Shown here in pieces: positions 9,303 to 18,887 of a DNA stretch of 64,000 nt. How positions within the stretch are numbered: position 1 is the stretch's first letter; every line of letters starts with the position of its first letter. Source of the DNA: Asaia platycodi JCM 25414 (GTDB taxonomy: Bacteria; Pseudomonadota; Alphaproteobacteria; Acetobacterales; Acetobacteraceae); the NCBI RefSeq assembly GCF_000614545.1, contig NZ_BAKW01000011.1, positions 40,050-104,049 on the forward strand. Direction: 5' to 3'. The notes under the pieces were generated by a model. The model saw only the letters and a program-made list of their open reading frames with translations, was not told the DNA's origin and searched no databases. Made by a program: the position numbers and the translations under genes.

Positions 9303-10108
9303 GTGCAGTTCATGGGCAGTATGGAGTCGTATCACGGGGTTCCGCTTCACACAGAGGAAGATTTCGTCGGTCTGAGAAAAGCGGGGCAACTGGCAGCCGC
9401 GACGCTCGATATGATCACCCCCTACGTGGTTCCCGGCGCCAAGACCGACGATCTCAACCGACTGATCCATGACTACACGCTCGATCACGGGGCGGTTCCG
9501 GCGCCGCTGAATTATCGCGGTTTTCCAAAATCCTGCTGTATTTCGATCAATCATGTTGTTTGCCACGGCATTCCGGGCGAGCGCTGCCTCAAGGATGGCG
9601 ACATCGTCAATATCGATGTGACGTCGATTCTCGATGGCTGGTATGGCGACACCTCGCGCATGTATCTGGTGGGTTCGGTGCCACGCAAGGCGGCCAATCT
9701 CGTCGATCTGACCTACAAGGCGCTGATGCTCGGTATCGCCGAAGTCGCGCCCGGCAAGACGCTGGGCGATATCGGCCATGCCATTCAGAGCTTCGCCGAG
9801 GGGCACCGTTTGTCTGTCGTGCGCGATTTCTGCGGTCACGGCATCGGGCGCGAGTTTCATGCGGAACCGCAGGTCGTGCATTACGGCAAGCCCGGCAAGG
9901 GACTCAAGCTGCAGGAGGGCATGGTCTTCACCATCGAGCCGATGCTCAACCTTGGCAAAGAGGGCACCAAGACGCTCGAAGATGGCTGGACAGCCGTCAC
10001 GCGCGACCGCTCCCTCTCGGCCCAGTTCGAACATATGCTTGCCGTGACACGCGATGGATGCGAGATTTTCACGCTCTCACCCGCTGGGTACACCAAGCCC
10101 CCTTATGA
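9303..10108 (+). CDS. map: methionine aminopeptidase, type I
   Basis: Removes the initiator methionine from nascent proteins. All metal and substrate residues are visible: CHGIPG (His), VNIDVTSILDGWYGDTSRMY (two Asp), CGHGIGREFHAEPQV (His), FTIEPML (Glu) and EHMLAV (Glu). The protein should end near GYTKPP, but the frame here has no stop and runs straight into ggt. One more C in the CCCCC at about 10098-10103 would give GYTKPPL and a TGA at 10106-10108, the end used here. The start is GTG 9303 or ATG 9312; AGGAGG lies at 9294-9299. Confidence 0.93.
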
Positions 10109-10136
10109 TCTGGCTGATCTGCAAGGAACGATCCAC

Positions 10137-11957
10137 GTGAAGCGTGTCTGCACCCGGACGGCGGCCCTGTCCCTCCTTCTCGCCGGTATATCGTTGCCGA
10201 GTCTTGCTTCTGCCGCCCCGGCAGTAGCGGCCATGCCCTATGATCCGCTGGCTTTTGGTACGGTGAACCCGGAGCTGAAACCGGCCAAACCGGTCGAAGG
10301 CACGCGCGGCATGGTGGTGTCGGCACAGCATCTCGCCTCGGAAGCCGGGCGGCAGATTCTGGCTGCTGGCGGTAATGCCGCCGATGCGGCTGTGGCAGTC
10401 GGCTATGCCCTGGCTGTGGTGTATCCGGCAGCGGGCAATATCGGCGGCGGCGGGTTCATGACCCTGCGTCTGCCCGATGGCAAGACGACTTTTATCGATT
10501 TCCGTGAGCGTGCGCCCGGAGCCGCAACCCCCACCATGTATCAGGATGCACAGGGCAAGGTCGATCCGAAGGCCTCCATCGAGGGCTGGCGGGCTGTCGG
10601 TGTGCCGGGAACGGTGGCAGGCCTCGAGGAAATCCATCATCGCTGGGGCAAGCTGAGCCGCGCCAAGGTCATGGCGCCTGCAATAGTGCTGGCCGAAAAA
10701 GGCTTCGTTCTGGGGCGGGGCGATGCCGATCTGCTGCATACAAGCACTGAGGCCTTCCAGAAGGATGCCCATGCGCGTGACATTTTCCTGCGCGCCGATG
10801 GCACGCCGCTTCAGGCGGGCGATCGTCTGGTGCAGAAGGCGCTTGCGAAGACTCTGCGCAGCATCGCGCAGTCGGGAGCAAGTGAATTCTATAAGGGTGC
10901 CATCGCGCATCAGGTCGTTGCGGCCAGCGAGAAAAGCGGCGGTATTCTCACTCTTGCCGATTTCGCGGCCTATCATCCACGCGAATTCGCTCCGATCCAT
11001 TGCAGCTATCGTGGTTATGATATCGATACCGCGCCCCCTCCGAGCGGCGGCGGCGTCGCGCTTTGCGAGATGCTCGACATCCTCTCTGGCTATGACATGA
11101 AGGCGCTCGGCCTGCGAAGCGTTGCTGGTGTGCAGCGTCAGGTCGAGGCCATGCGCCATGCCTATTCCGACCGGCGCGATCTGGGTGACCCAGATTTCGT
11201 GAAAAACCCGGTCGCCCACCTGATCGATCCGGCCTATGCCGCAGAAATCCGTAAGGGCATCCCGCTCGATCACGCGCTCAATTCCGACGCGCTGGTAGCG
11301 GGTGCAGCTCTCCCCATGACGGCCCAGCCCGCAGCGAGCGACACCCATGAGAAGCACGAGACAACGCAGTTCTCCGTCGCCGATCGTTCGGGTTTCGCTA
11401 TTTCCGCCACTTATACGCTCAATGGCTGGTTCGGTGCCGGGGTGATCGGGGGCGATACCGGCTTCTTCCTCAATGACGAGATGGATGATTTCTCGGCCAA
11501 ACCTGGCAGTGCCAATATGTTCGGCATTGTCGGTTCGGAGGCCAATGCCATAGCGGCGGGCAAGACGCCGCTTTCTTCCATGGCGCCCACGATCATCTCC
11601 CATGAGGGCAAGCCCTTCATGGTAATCGGCAGCCCCGGCGGGTCGCGCATTCCGACCATCGTGCTTTCTGTCGTGCTTGGGGTGATCGATGGCGGATTGG
11701 ATATCCAGCAGGCGGTCGATCTGCCGCGCATCCACGAACAATGGAAGCCGGTGGCTATCGAGCTGGAGCCGCGCGCGCTCAGTCCCGACGTGATGGAAGC
11801 CCTGCAACTTGAGGGTTATACCCTTTCGCCGCATCGCCCCTGGGGTGTTGCCGAGGGTATTCTCTTCGGCCGTCCTTCGGTTGCTGCGCCTGTAACCGGC
11901 AAGCTCTATGGGGGCTGGGATCGTCGTCATGAGGGGGGCGGTGCGAGCGGGTTGTAA
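10137..11957 (+). CDS. ggt: gamma-glutamyltransferase
   Basis: A 606-residue periplasmic GGT that cleaves glutathione and other gamma-glutamyl compounds; it matures by self-cleavage into two subunits. The N-terminus is a signal peptide (VKRVCTRTAALSLLLAGISL, then PSLASAAP). The large subunit has ILAAGGNAADAAVAVGYAL, GNIGGGGFM and FRERAPG. The autocleavage/catalytic threonine lies in HETTQFSVAD, and the oxyanion glycines are in GSPGGSRIP. The start is GTG 10137 with AAGGA at 10123-10127. The upstream map frame is open into this one without a stop, which is unlikely to be physiological because the signal peptide would become internal. Confidence 0.93.
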   Translation: MKRVCTRTAALSLLLAGISLPSLASAAPAVAAMPYDPLAFGTVNPELKPAKPVEGTRGMVVSAQHLASEAGRQILAAGGNAADAAVAVGYALAVVYPAAGNIGGGGFMTLRLPDGKTTFIDFRERAPGAATPTMYQDAQGKVDPKASIEGWRAVGVPGTVAGLEEIHHRWGKLSRAKVMAPAIVLAEKGFVLGRGDADLLHTSTEAFQKDAHARDIFLRADGTPLQAGDRLVQKALAKTLRSIAQSGASEFYKGAIAHQVVAASEKSGGILTLADFAAYHPREFAPIHCSYRGYDIDTAPPPSGGGVALCEMLDILSGYDMKALGLRSVAGVQRQVEAMRHAYSDRRDLGDPDFVKNPVAHLIDPAYAAEIRKGIPLDHALNSDALVAGAALPMTAQPAASDTHEKHETTQFSVADRSGFAISATYTLNGWFGAGVIGGDTGFFLNDEMDDFSAKPGSANMFGIVGSEANAIAAGKTPLSSMAPTIISHEGKPFMVIGSPGGSRIPTIVLSVVLGVIDGGLDIQQAVDLPRIHEQWKPVAIELEPRALSPDVMEALQLEGYTLSPHRPWGVAEGILFGRPSVAAPVTGKLYGGWDRRHEGGGASGL

Positions 11958-11976
11958 AAAAACCTGCACCTGCCTC

Positions 11977-12004
11977 TTGCGCAGAGTAGGCAGAATGGTG
12001 TTAA
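11977..12004 (+). promoter_or_regulatory. candidate promoter of the 4.5S RNA gene
   Basis: TTGCGC (11977-11982), 16 bp, TGTTAA (11999-12004); the predicted start falls within a few bases of the RNA 5' end at about 12014. Confidence 0.4.
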
Positions 12005-12013
12005 CCCTGCACC

Positions 12014-12110
12014 GGGAGGTCGGCCTTGGACGGACGGCTTGCGAACCCGGTCAGGTCCGGAAGGAAGCAGCCGCAGTGAGTTTTGTTCGGGTCATGTGTT
12101 CGGCCTCCCA
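12014..12110 (+). ncRNA. ffs: 4.5S / SRP RNA
   Basis: Small bacterial signal recognition particle RNA, partner of Ffh. The universally conserved apical segment GGTCAGGTCCGGAAGGAAGC is at about 12049-12068, and the ends pair (GGGAGG at 12014 with CCTCCC at 12104-12109). It lies immediately before dnaX. Exact ends are inferred from the terminal pairing. Confidence 0.93.
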
Positions 12111-12143
12111 CCCCCTGAAGCAGCCGGTCTCGCTTTTTCGCGC

Positions 12144-14197
12144 ATGACCCCTTCAGACGATACCTCCACGCCGGAAGAGATCCCGCTCCCCCCGATTGAA
12201 GAGGTGGGTTCTTCGATGCCCCTTCGGCGCCCGCGCCTGTTGCGGTTCCCGAGCCGAAAAAAACAGCAGAGCGTAGTGGGCCTTATCGTGTTCTGGCGCG
12301 CAAATACCGTCCCCAGCATTTTGACGATCTGATCGGTCAGGACGCGACAGTGCGCATTCTGCGCCGCGCGTTCCAGCTCGGTCGTGTGGCGCATGCCTTC
12401 ATGCTGACGGGTGTGCGTGGCGTCGGTAAAACCACGACCGCGCGAATTATTGCCCGTGCGTTGAACTGCATTGGGGTAGATGGCCAGGGCGGTCCAACCG
12501 CCGATCCCTGCGGTGTCTGCGCCAATTGCACGGCGATTCTCGCCGATCGTCACCCTGATGTGCTGGAGATGGACGCCGCCTCACGCACGGGTGTGGACGA
12601 TATACGCGAGATCATCGAGGCGACGCGCTTCAGGCCCATGCAGGGGCGAATGAAGGTCTTCATCATCGATGAGGTCCATATGCTCTCGCGCAATGCGTTC
12701 AACGCCTTGCTCAAGACGCTAGAAGAGCCGCCCGAGCAGGTGACGTTCATTTTCGCGACGACCGAATTGCGTAAGGTGCCGGTTACTGTTCTGTCGCGCT
12801 GCCAGCGTTTCGATCTGCGCCGTGTGCCGCAGGAAATGCTGATGCAGCATTTTGCCGGAATTGCCGGAAAGGAATCCGTCGCGTTTTCCGATGAGGCATT
12901 GTCGCTCATTGCCCGCGCCGCCGACGGTTCCGTGCGTGACGGGCTTTCCCTCCTCGATCAGGCAATCGCCCAGGGCGAGGGAGAAGGCACGTCGCGTATC
13001 GAAGCGCCTATGGTCAGCGCGATGCTCGGTCTGGCAGATCGTCAGCTCGTTTTCGACCTCTTCGAGGTGCTGATGCAAGGCAATGCCGATCAGGCGCTTT
13101 CGATCAGCGGTCAGGCTTATGCGCAAGGCGCCGATCTCGGCATTCTGCTGACCGATTTGCTGGATCTGATCCATATCATCTCGCGCCTCAAGGCCATTGC
13201 GAGCCTGCGTCATAGCCGCGAGCTGCCTGAGGCGGAGCGCGATCGTGGCGCTTCTCTCGCCGATCGACTGCCCAACGCCGAGCTCGGTCGTGCTTGGCAG
13301 ATTTTGCTCAAGGGTATTCAGGAGGTCGAGCAGGCTCCCGATCGCCGGGCGGCGGCCGAAATGGTGCTGATCCGGCTATGCTATGCCAGCACGCTGCCTA
13401 CCCCCGATCGCCTCGCGCGTCTGGTCATGCAGATGCCGGCAGACGGGCAGGAAGGCGGTGGTTCTGCTGCTTCGCCGGGTAACGTACCTGGCGATGGATC
13501 AGGTGTCACGGCTCGCGGCGCGGTGGTCGGGGGCGCACCAGATGGTGGTGATGACCGCCCTCGCGCTGCATTGCGTCTCGTCGCCAATGGCGGTGTGGCC
13601 TATAAAGCGCCAATCCTTGCGCCCACTCCGATCCTGACACCGGCGCCGCCACCACCTGAGACCGAAAGCGCCGAAGCCCCGCTGCCGCCTCTGCGTTCCT
13701 GGCGCGAAATGGTGGCCTTCGTGGCGCGTGAATCAGAGGCGATGCTGCACGGCATTCTGCGCCATTCAGCGCATCTGGTGCGTTTCGAGCCACCGCGTGT
13801 CGCGCTGCGTATGGCGCGCGGCACACCGCCGCGCATCGAAACCCGGCTTCAGTCCTTGCTCGAGCGCGTCTATCCGGGCCAGTGGCAGATCGAGACATCG
13901 CAGGACGAAGGCGAGCCGACGCTCGATGAGCAGGGCGCCGAGATCGTTTCGCTGCGTCGTGAAGAGCTGCACGCCCATCCGCTTTTGCGCGCCATTCTCG
14001 ATGTTTTCCCTGATGCGCGCGTGGGTGAGCCCAAGGATCTGTCACTCGATGAATACGGGTTGCCGCCCGAAGAACTGGAATCGCCCGAAAGCTGGGCGAC
14101 AGAGCCGGCGGCCCCCGATCTGGACTTTGCCCCTGTCGATGCCGATCTGATGGATGATGATGACTGGCACGATTTCGGTGGCGGGTCGTCTTTCTAG
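12144..14197 (+). CDS. dnaX: DNA polymerase III subunits gamma/tau (DnaX), apparent frameshift
   Basis: Clamp-loader ATPase, about 684 residues after repair. The start MTPSDDTSTPEEIPLPPIEE at ATG 12144 leads into a Pro/Ala linker and the conserved YRVLARKYRPQHFDDLIGQ. These lie in different frames: a base appears to be missing near 12207-12212. Then come Walker A GVRGVGKTTTA, the zinc site C-GVC-ANC, Walker B FIIDEVHML, sensor 1 and SRC. The C-terminal third (Pro/Gly-rich, then a tau-like domain and acidic end) is long. An A7 run at 12258-12264 also lies at the frame junction. It is first in dnaX-ybaB-recR. Confidence 0.95.
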
Positions 14198-14215
14198 TCT
14201 CAAGGAGCAAGCAGC

Positions 14216-14539
14216 ATGAAAAATCTCGCAGGGCTGATGAAGCAGGCCTCCCAGATGCAGTCGCGTATGGAAGAAGTGCAGAACACGCTGACCGCGCTGA
14301 CGGTCGAAGGCGTTTCTGGCGCTGGTCTGGTCAGCGTCACACTGAGCGGCAAGGGCGACATGCGCGCCCTCAGGATCGATCCGAAACTGGCCGACCCGAA
14401 TGAGGTCGAGATGCTTCAGGACCTGATCATCGCGGCATTCGCCGATGCCCGCGCCAAGGTCGAGACGGCCAATGCTGAAGAAATGCGCAAGGTAACAGGC
14501 GGTATCGATCTGCCTGCCGGTCTGAAATTCCCGTTCTGA
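14216..14539 (+). CDS. ybaB: YbaB/EbfC nucleoid-associated protein
   Basis: A 107-residue small DNA-binding protein that sits between dnaX and recR in very many bacteria. It begins [20 protein letters not shown] (helical dimerisation part), has [18 protein letters not shown] in the sheet and ends [20 protein letters not shown], all typical. The start ATG has AAGGAG 8 bp upstream. Members bind DNA with low specificity; the physiological role is not settled. Confidence 0.95.
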   Translation: MKNLAGLMKQASQMQSRMEEVQNTLTALTVEGVSGAGLVSVTLSGKGDMRALRIDPKLADPNEVEMLQDLIIAAFADARAKVETANAEEMRKVTGGIDLPAGLKFPF

Positions 14540-14563
14540 TTTCGTCTCGTAGGAGGCAGGGCC

Positions 14564-15163
14564 ATGATGGGTGGTGGCGATGTCGAAAGACTGATCCAGC
14601 TATTGTCGCGTCTGCCCGGACTCGGCCCGCGCTCAGCGCGGCGTGCGGCGCTCGTGCTGCTGCGTTCGCCCCAGACAAGACTCCTGCCGCTTGCTCAGGC
14701 CATGGAAGCTGCCGCGCATTCGGTGCGCAGCTGTCATATCTGCGGCACACTCGACAGTAGTGACCCGTGCAGCATCTGCGCCGATCCGACGCGTGATCAC
14801 GGCCTGATCTGTGTGGTCGAGACGGTGGGCGATCTCTGGGCGCTGGAGCGCTCGCGTCTGCATCCCGGCACGTATCAGGTGCTGGGTGGGGTCCTTTCCG
14901 CGCTCTCTGGCACGGGGCCGGAAGATCTGAACACTGCGTCTCTTCTGTTGCGTGTTGCCTCCGGTGAGGTACGCGAGGTCATTCTGGCACTCGGGGCGAC
15001 GGTTGAAGGGGCCAGCACGGCTCATTGGCTACAGGAGAAACTGGCAGAGCATGAAGTGACCGTCACGCGTGTCGGGCATGGCGTGCCAATCGGTGGCGCG
15101 CTCGATGTGCTCGATGACGGCACGCTGGCGGCGGCTCTCTCTGCAAGGCGGCCCGCACAGTGA
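14564..15163 (+). CDS. recR: recombination protein RecR
   Basis: A 199-residue RecR of the RecFOR gap-repair pathway. Order of domains: HhH (LSRLPGLGPRSARRAALVLL), the four-cysteine zinc finger CHICGTLDSSDPCSIC, Toprim domain (ICVVETVGDLWALE) and the C-terminal VTRVGHGVPIGGALDVLDDG signature. The start is ATG 14564 or the adjacent ATG. It overlaps the next gene start by four bases (GTGA). Confidence 0.96.
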   Translation: MMGGGDVERLIQLLSRLPGLGPRSARRAALVLLRSPQTRLLPLAQAMEAAAHSVRSCHICGTLDSSDPCSICADPTRDHGLICVVETVGDLWALERSRLHPGTYQVLGGVLSALSGTGPEDLNTASLLLRVASGEVREVILALGATVEGASTAHWLQEKLAEHEVTVTRVGHGVPIGGALDVLDDGTLAAALSARRPAQ

Positions 15164-15921
15164 GGCATGCGACGCCCGGCGTCGGGATCGCTCCCTCGAT
15201 GCCGCGTGCCGCTCTTGTGACAGGGGGAGGCAGACGCATCGGCAGGGCGCTGGTCGAGGCTCTGGCGCGCGAAGGCTTTGCCATTGCCCTTCATTGCCGT
15301 AGCCATGCCGACGAGGCCCGTGCCCTTCTGGCGACCCTCGATGTTACCGGCTGCGTGCTGGAGGCCGATCTTTCGCACGAGAATGAAGTGGTGCGTCTCG
15401 TCGGCGACGCCACGAAGGCCCTTGGGCCGCTCGGCGTGTTGATCAATAATGCCTCGGTCTTCGAGCGCGACGAATGGCATGACGCGACCCGTGAGTCGTG
15501 GGATCGTCACATTGAGACGAATCTGCGTGCACCTTTCGTACTGATGCAGGATTTTGCCCGCGCCCTGCCAGAAACGGCACAGGGCATGGTCCTTAATCTT
15601 CTCGATCAGCGTGTCTGGAACCTGACGCCCCATTTCGTGAGCTATACGCTGTCGAAGGCAGGGCTCTGGACCCTGACCCAGAGCATGGCGCTGGCCCTCG
15701 CACCGCGTATTCGCGTCAATGCAATCGGGCCGGGGCCTGTCCTGCCAGCCGTCGGGCAAAGCGACGAGCACTTCGCAAAGATGCGTCAGAATGCGCCTCT
15801 GAATACGGGCGCTGATCCGCAGGAAATCGTCACAGCCATGACGTCATTACTGCGTATGCCTTCGGTAACCGGGCAGATGATTGCGCTTGATGGCGGTCAG
15901 CATCTACAATGGCGCCCATAG
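15160..15921 (+). CDS. SDR oxidoreductase, pteridine reductase (FolM)-like
   Basis: A 253-residue short-chain dehydrogenase. The cofactor loop is TGGGRRIG, with the double Arg that is characteristic of pteridine reductases and dihydromonapterin reductase FolM and favours NADPH. NNAS replaces NNAG, the catalytic motif is YTLSK, and NAIGPGPVLP follows. The end DGGQHLQW is also typical of that group. Translation begins at GTG 15160, overlapping the recR stop; a later ATG (15199, MPRAALVTGGG) may be the real start. A role in pterin metabolism is inference from the family pattern. Confidence 0.8.
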   Translation: MRHATPGVGIAPSMPRAALVTGGGRRIGRALVEALAREGFAIALHCRSHADEARALLATLDVTGCVLEADLSHENEVVRLVGDATKALGPLGVLINNASVFERDEWHDATRESWDRHIETNLRAPFVLMQDFARALPETAQGMVLNLLDQRVWNLTPHFVSYTLSKAGLWTLTQSMALALAPRIRVNAIGPGPVLPAVGQSDEHFAKMRQNAPLNTGADPQEIVTAMTSLLRMPSVTGQMIALDGGQHLQWRP

Positions 15922-15945
15922 GATAAAAAAGGTGGACCAGACGAG

Positions 15946-17822
15946 ATGGCCGCATTCCAGTTGCGTATGGCTGATGGCGCGCGCGTAACGTGCAGCGTCA
16001 CGAAAATCGCAACCCATCATCACACCCTCCTCGATCTTGACCCAAATACGCAGCGTCTGGCTCATCGCTCTGCAGACAGTGCGCGCGAAACTCTGGCGCT
16101 CAGCTGGTCTTCGGCGCCGGGTTTTGCGTTGCTTGTCGCCTCGGACGGTAAGTGGCCGGACGCGCCATCTGAGACGGGGCGCGGCGGCTGGTCACCGGGT
16201 TTTGCGCCATTGAGCGTGGTGTCACTCCACGAAGACAAGATCGCCCTCAAGCGCTTTCGAGGGGCTTTCTTTTTGAGGGCCGAAATCGATACAGGCTGTA
16301 TCTACGCAGATTGCAGGGCCATCTCGGACTGGGAGCGTTTTACACAGGTCCCAGCCGAAGTCGCGCCGGGCTTTTGTCTGCAGGATTTTGCGGCACAATT
16401 CGCAGTACTTCTTGATGGACGCGACGCGCCTCTTCGCATTCTCGACGCTTTGGCGGCCTTTCCGCCCTCCTTTCTGCCCCCTCTGCTCGACATGCTGTGC
16501 GACTTTCTCGCTCCTGGTGTTCTTGAGGTTTTTGCCGGTTTGTTCGTTTCGACCTCGGAGGGCAGCATCGCGCAGAAATGTGCCGTGCTGCTTTCTTCGC
16601 TCTCTGACAGCGCATGGATCGCTGACGGGTTCAGGCGGCTCAGCGACTGGCAAGCGGGTCGCTTTTTCCCAGTCCAGTCGGCAGGAGCATGCTACGATTT
16701 TCTGGGTTATCAGGAAAATACGCGTAGAGAGAGCCTCTACTCTCCAGGCGCCCGTCTTCTGAGTGCTGCGCGTCGCAGCGTTACGCCGCGTAAAACACTT
16801 GCTCTGCTGGCAACAGCGCGTGACGAAGGTGTTTATCTGCTCGAATGGATCGCCCATCATCGTCGCATTGGTGTGGAGCAGTTTTTTATTTACACCAATG
16901 ACCTTACAGACGGGTCAGATGTGTTGCTCCGGTGTCTCGCCGACGCGGGTGAAATTGTCTGGATCGATAATAGCGGTGCGGCCCCCGAGCGCATCAACAT
17001 GCAGGACAAGGCCTATAACCACGCCTTGATGATCCTGCCGGAGATACTGGATTACCGTTGGTGTCTCGTGGTCGATCTCGACGAGGTCGTGCTTCCGGTA
17101 GCAGAATTCGATCATTCCCTGCCTCCTCTACTGGAGGCGAGAGAGCGCGAGGGTGCCGAGGCTGTGGCGATGTCATGGCGCGTCTTCAACTCGAACCGTC
17201 ATCTCACCTGGGCGCCAGGTTTGTCTGCCGAGCGCTTCGTTGAGACGGAAACGCATCCGCTCATCAAGACGGCATTTCGCACCAATCTGTTCTCAGGTGC
17301 TACGGCGCACCATCTGTGTCGCGTGAACGGGAAGTCGTGTCGTATATGACGATCGACGGTGAAAGGCAGAGAAACGGCGATCTGACCGATCATGACACTA
17401 ATTTCGCGGCTCGGCCGACGATCAACGCCTCGATATGCCATTACCATGTACGATCGCTGGAAGAGTATGTCTGGAAGTTCGCGCGCGGTGAGAATGACGG
17501 CACTGGTGTGCTGAAACAGAAGCATTTCCGCTATAATAATCCCGGCATCTTTGATCTCTTCACGACCCGTTTCGAGGCCGAGGGGGCGCAGCCGGTGCGC
17601 GTTCTGGCCGACGATATCCGTCGTGGTATCAGGCGACTTCTGGCCCTGTCTGGGGTTGCTGTGGCGCAGACAGAAGTCGAGCGACGCTTTCAGTCCCAGT
17701 CTCTCGCGTTTGTCGAGCAGAGCGCGAGGATCATACAGCAGGATGACCGTATTGCTGCTGACGTGCGCGAAAGATGGTGTGCTCTTGTCGATGAATGGCG
17801 CGCGCTGCGTGGTGTGGAATGA
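15946..17822 (+). CDS. glycosyltransferase (Glyco_tranf_2_4 type), apparent frameshift
   Basis: About 625 residues after repair. Residues 1-270 are not recognised. The catalytic half starts at TLALLATARDEGVYLLEWIA with HHRRIGVEQFFIYTNDLTDG and the metal-binding VVDLDEVVLP (DxD), a pattern of GT2/GT92-like enzymes that often decorate surface polysaccharide. At about 17308-17315 a base appears missing: the frame ends at 17349, while the next frame continues VSYMTIDGER and the family-typical SLEEYVWKFARG plus a 120-residue helical tail. AAAAAAGG at 15925-15932 precedes ATG 15946. It stands alone after the recR cluster; the acceptor is unknown. Confidence 0.8.
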
Positions 17823-17830
17823 CTGGGCTA

Positions 17831-18391
17831 TTACGGTTTGAGCGCGTCGAACGCTGAAAAACCCGAAACGAGATAATTCTCTTCAACGAGCGAAAAGGGC
17901 AGGCCGTCGCCGCGCAGGAGCACCGCCCGATTGCGCAGAAGAATGCCGGGTGGGAGGTCTGTCGATCGGCTCTCAAGTGGCCTGCGGGTAAAGCGGAGAG
18001 GGGCGACGATATGTCCGAAAGGGCTGTTGGTCGTTTCGAGAGCCCGGTTCATCTCGGGTGCCAGGCGCTGCGGTACATACCAGTTCCACGCATCTGAGAG
18101 CGCGAGATCGCCGCAGCGCAGGCTGACATGGCGCGTGCGGATAGTCTCACCCTTCGCCAGGATGAAGAACTCATGATGCGGAAGGGGAGGGATGAGCTGA
18201 TCAGTGGGTAGGGCAACCGCCGTGATCTTCACACCGGGGTAGAGATGCTGGCAGTAACCCTGCAGCACCTTAGTGGCGCTGTTCTGCGCATTGAGAGCCC
18301 GGCTCAGACGCGATGCGGTTTCCGCCATGGAGGGAAAGGGCGCCATGCACAAAAGAAAAAAGCCGGTCAGACCGGCTTTTCTCGACAACAT
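17831..18391 (-). CDS. exported chorismate-lyase-like protein
   Basis: A 186-residue protein. [20 protein letters not shown] followed by SMA is a signal peptide. The mature part carries NWYVPQRLAPEMNRALETTN, then SPFGHIVAPLRFTR, LLRNRAVLLRGDGLPFSLVE and ENYLVSG, a layout of the chorismate lyase / UTRA fold (W.R, PFG, R..L, DG.P...E). A secreted position argues against ubiquinone biosynthesis in the cytosol, so the function is unknown. Its ATG overlaps the stop of the FYDLN-acid gene by one base (TGATG). A terminator-shaped palindrome lies inside codons 4-12. Confidence 0.7.
   Translation of the reverse strand: MLSRKAGLTGFFLLCMAPFPSMAETASRLSRALNAQNSATKVLQGYCQHLYPGVKITAVALPTDQLIPPLPHHEFFILAKGETIRTRHVSLRCGDLALSDAWNWYVPQRLAPEMNRALETTNSPFGHIVAPLRFTRRPLESRSTDLPPGILLRNRAVLLRGDGLPFSLVEENYLVSGFSAFDALKP
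18351..18380 (-). terminator. intrinsic terminator inside the signal-peptide coding region
   Basis: On the minus strand: stem AAAAGCCGGTC / GACCGGCTTTT followed by TTCTTTT, a full stem plus U-tract, starting 11 bp after the ATG of the chorismate-lyase-like gene and 11 bp after the FYDLN-acid stop. It would end most transcripts of the upstream gene. Confidence 0.75.
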
Positions 18392-18717
18392 CAATTTTCA
18401 TTATCGTCGTTATCGGTGGTGACTTCGATCTCCGATCCGAGATCGTCGTCATCGTCGTCGAGGTCCGACGTATCTTCCATGACGTCGTCGTCATCATCGT
18501 CATCCGAGTCCAGATCGACGTCGATATCTTCCCCGTCGCTCTTGGGAGCGTCTTTCGTCTGATCGACAGGGATATCGTTACCGCGCTTGGGCTGCGGTAT
18601 ATCGCTGGGCTGTTCTGCGCCACATTTCGGGCAAATCGCGGGAGCGCGATTCAGGTCGTAGAAACGCGCGCTACAAGAGACGCATACGCGCTTCAGACCG
18701 AGTTCTGGTTTTGCCAT
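18391..18717 (-). CDS. TIGR02300 family FYDLN-acid protein
   Basis: A 108-residue alphaproteobacterial protein of unknown function. [20 protein letters not shown] continues [13 protein letters not shown], giving two CxxC pairs (likely a zinc ribbon) around the FYDLN signature. The last 50 residues are almost entirely Asp/Glu/Ser, including a D7 run. The family is found divergent from aroA in many alphaproteobacteria, as here. The ATG at 18717 is the family start; the open frame extends further upstream without support. Confidence 0.92.
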   Translation of the reverse strand: MAKPELGLKRVCVSCSARFYDLNRAPAICPKCGAEQPSDIPQPKRGNDIPVDQTKDAPKSDGEDIDVDLDSDDDDDDDVMEDTSDLDDDDDDLGSEIEVTTDNDDNEN

Positions 18718-18887
18718 GATGACTACCTGTCGATCCTGAACCGGTTGAAGAAGGAGAACGGCTTGCGCCGCGAAGCACGGGGCCATGCCAGCTTGCGTTC
18801 GCCATGTCAAATGCAACCTCGGTTTTTCATGTTAAAACAAGCAGGAAAACAGATCGTGGCAATTGACAGCTGCGGCGCTGCATCGGA

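Noticed and set aside
10077..11969. 630-codon open frame antisense to ggt
   Set aside because: GC-rich codon usage opens the complementary frame; no family motif, and ggt is complete on the other strand. The same holds for long antisense frames over rpsA (21220-22578), the glycosyltransferase (24786-26186), rpoD (41727-42941) and lptD (53081-54247).
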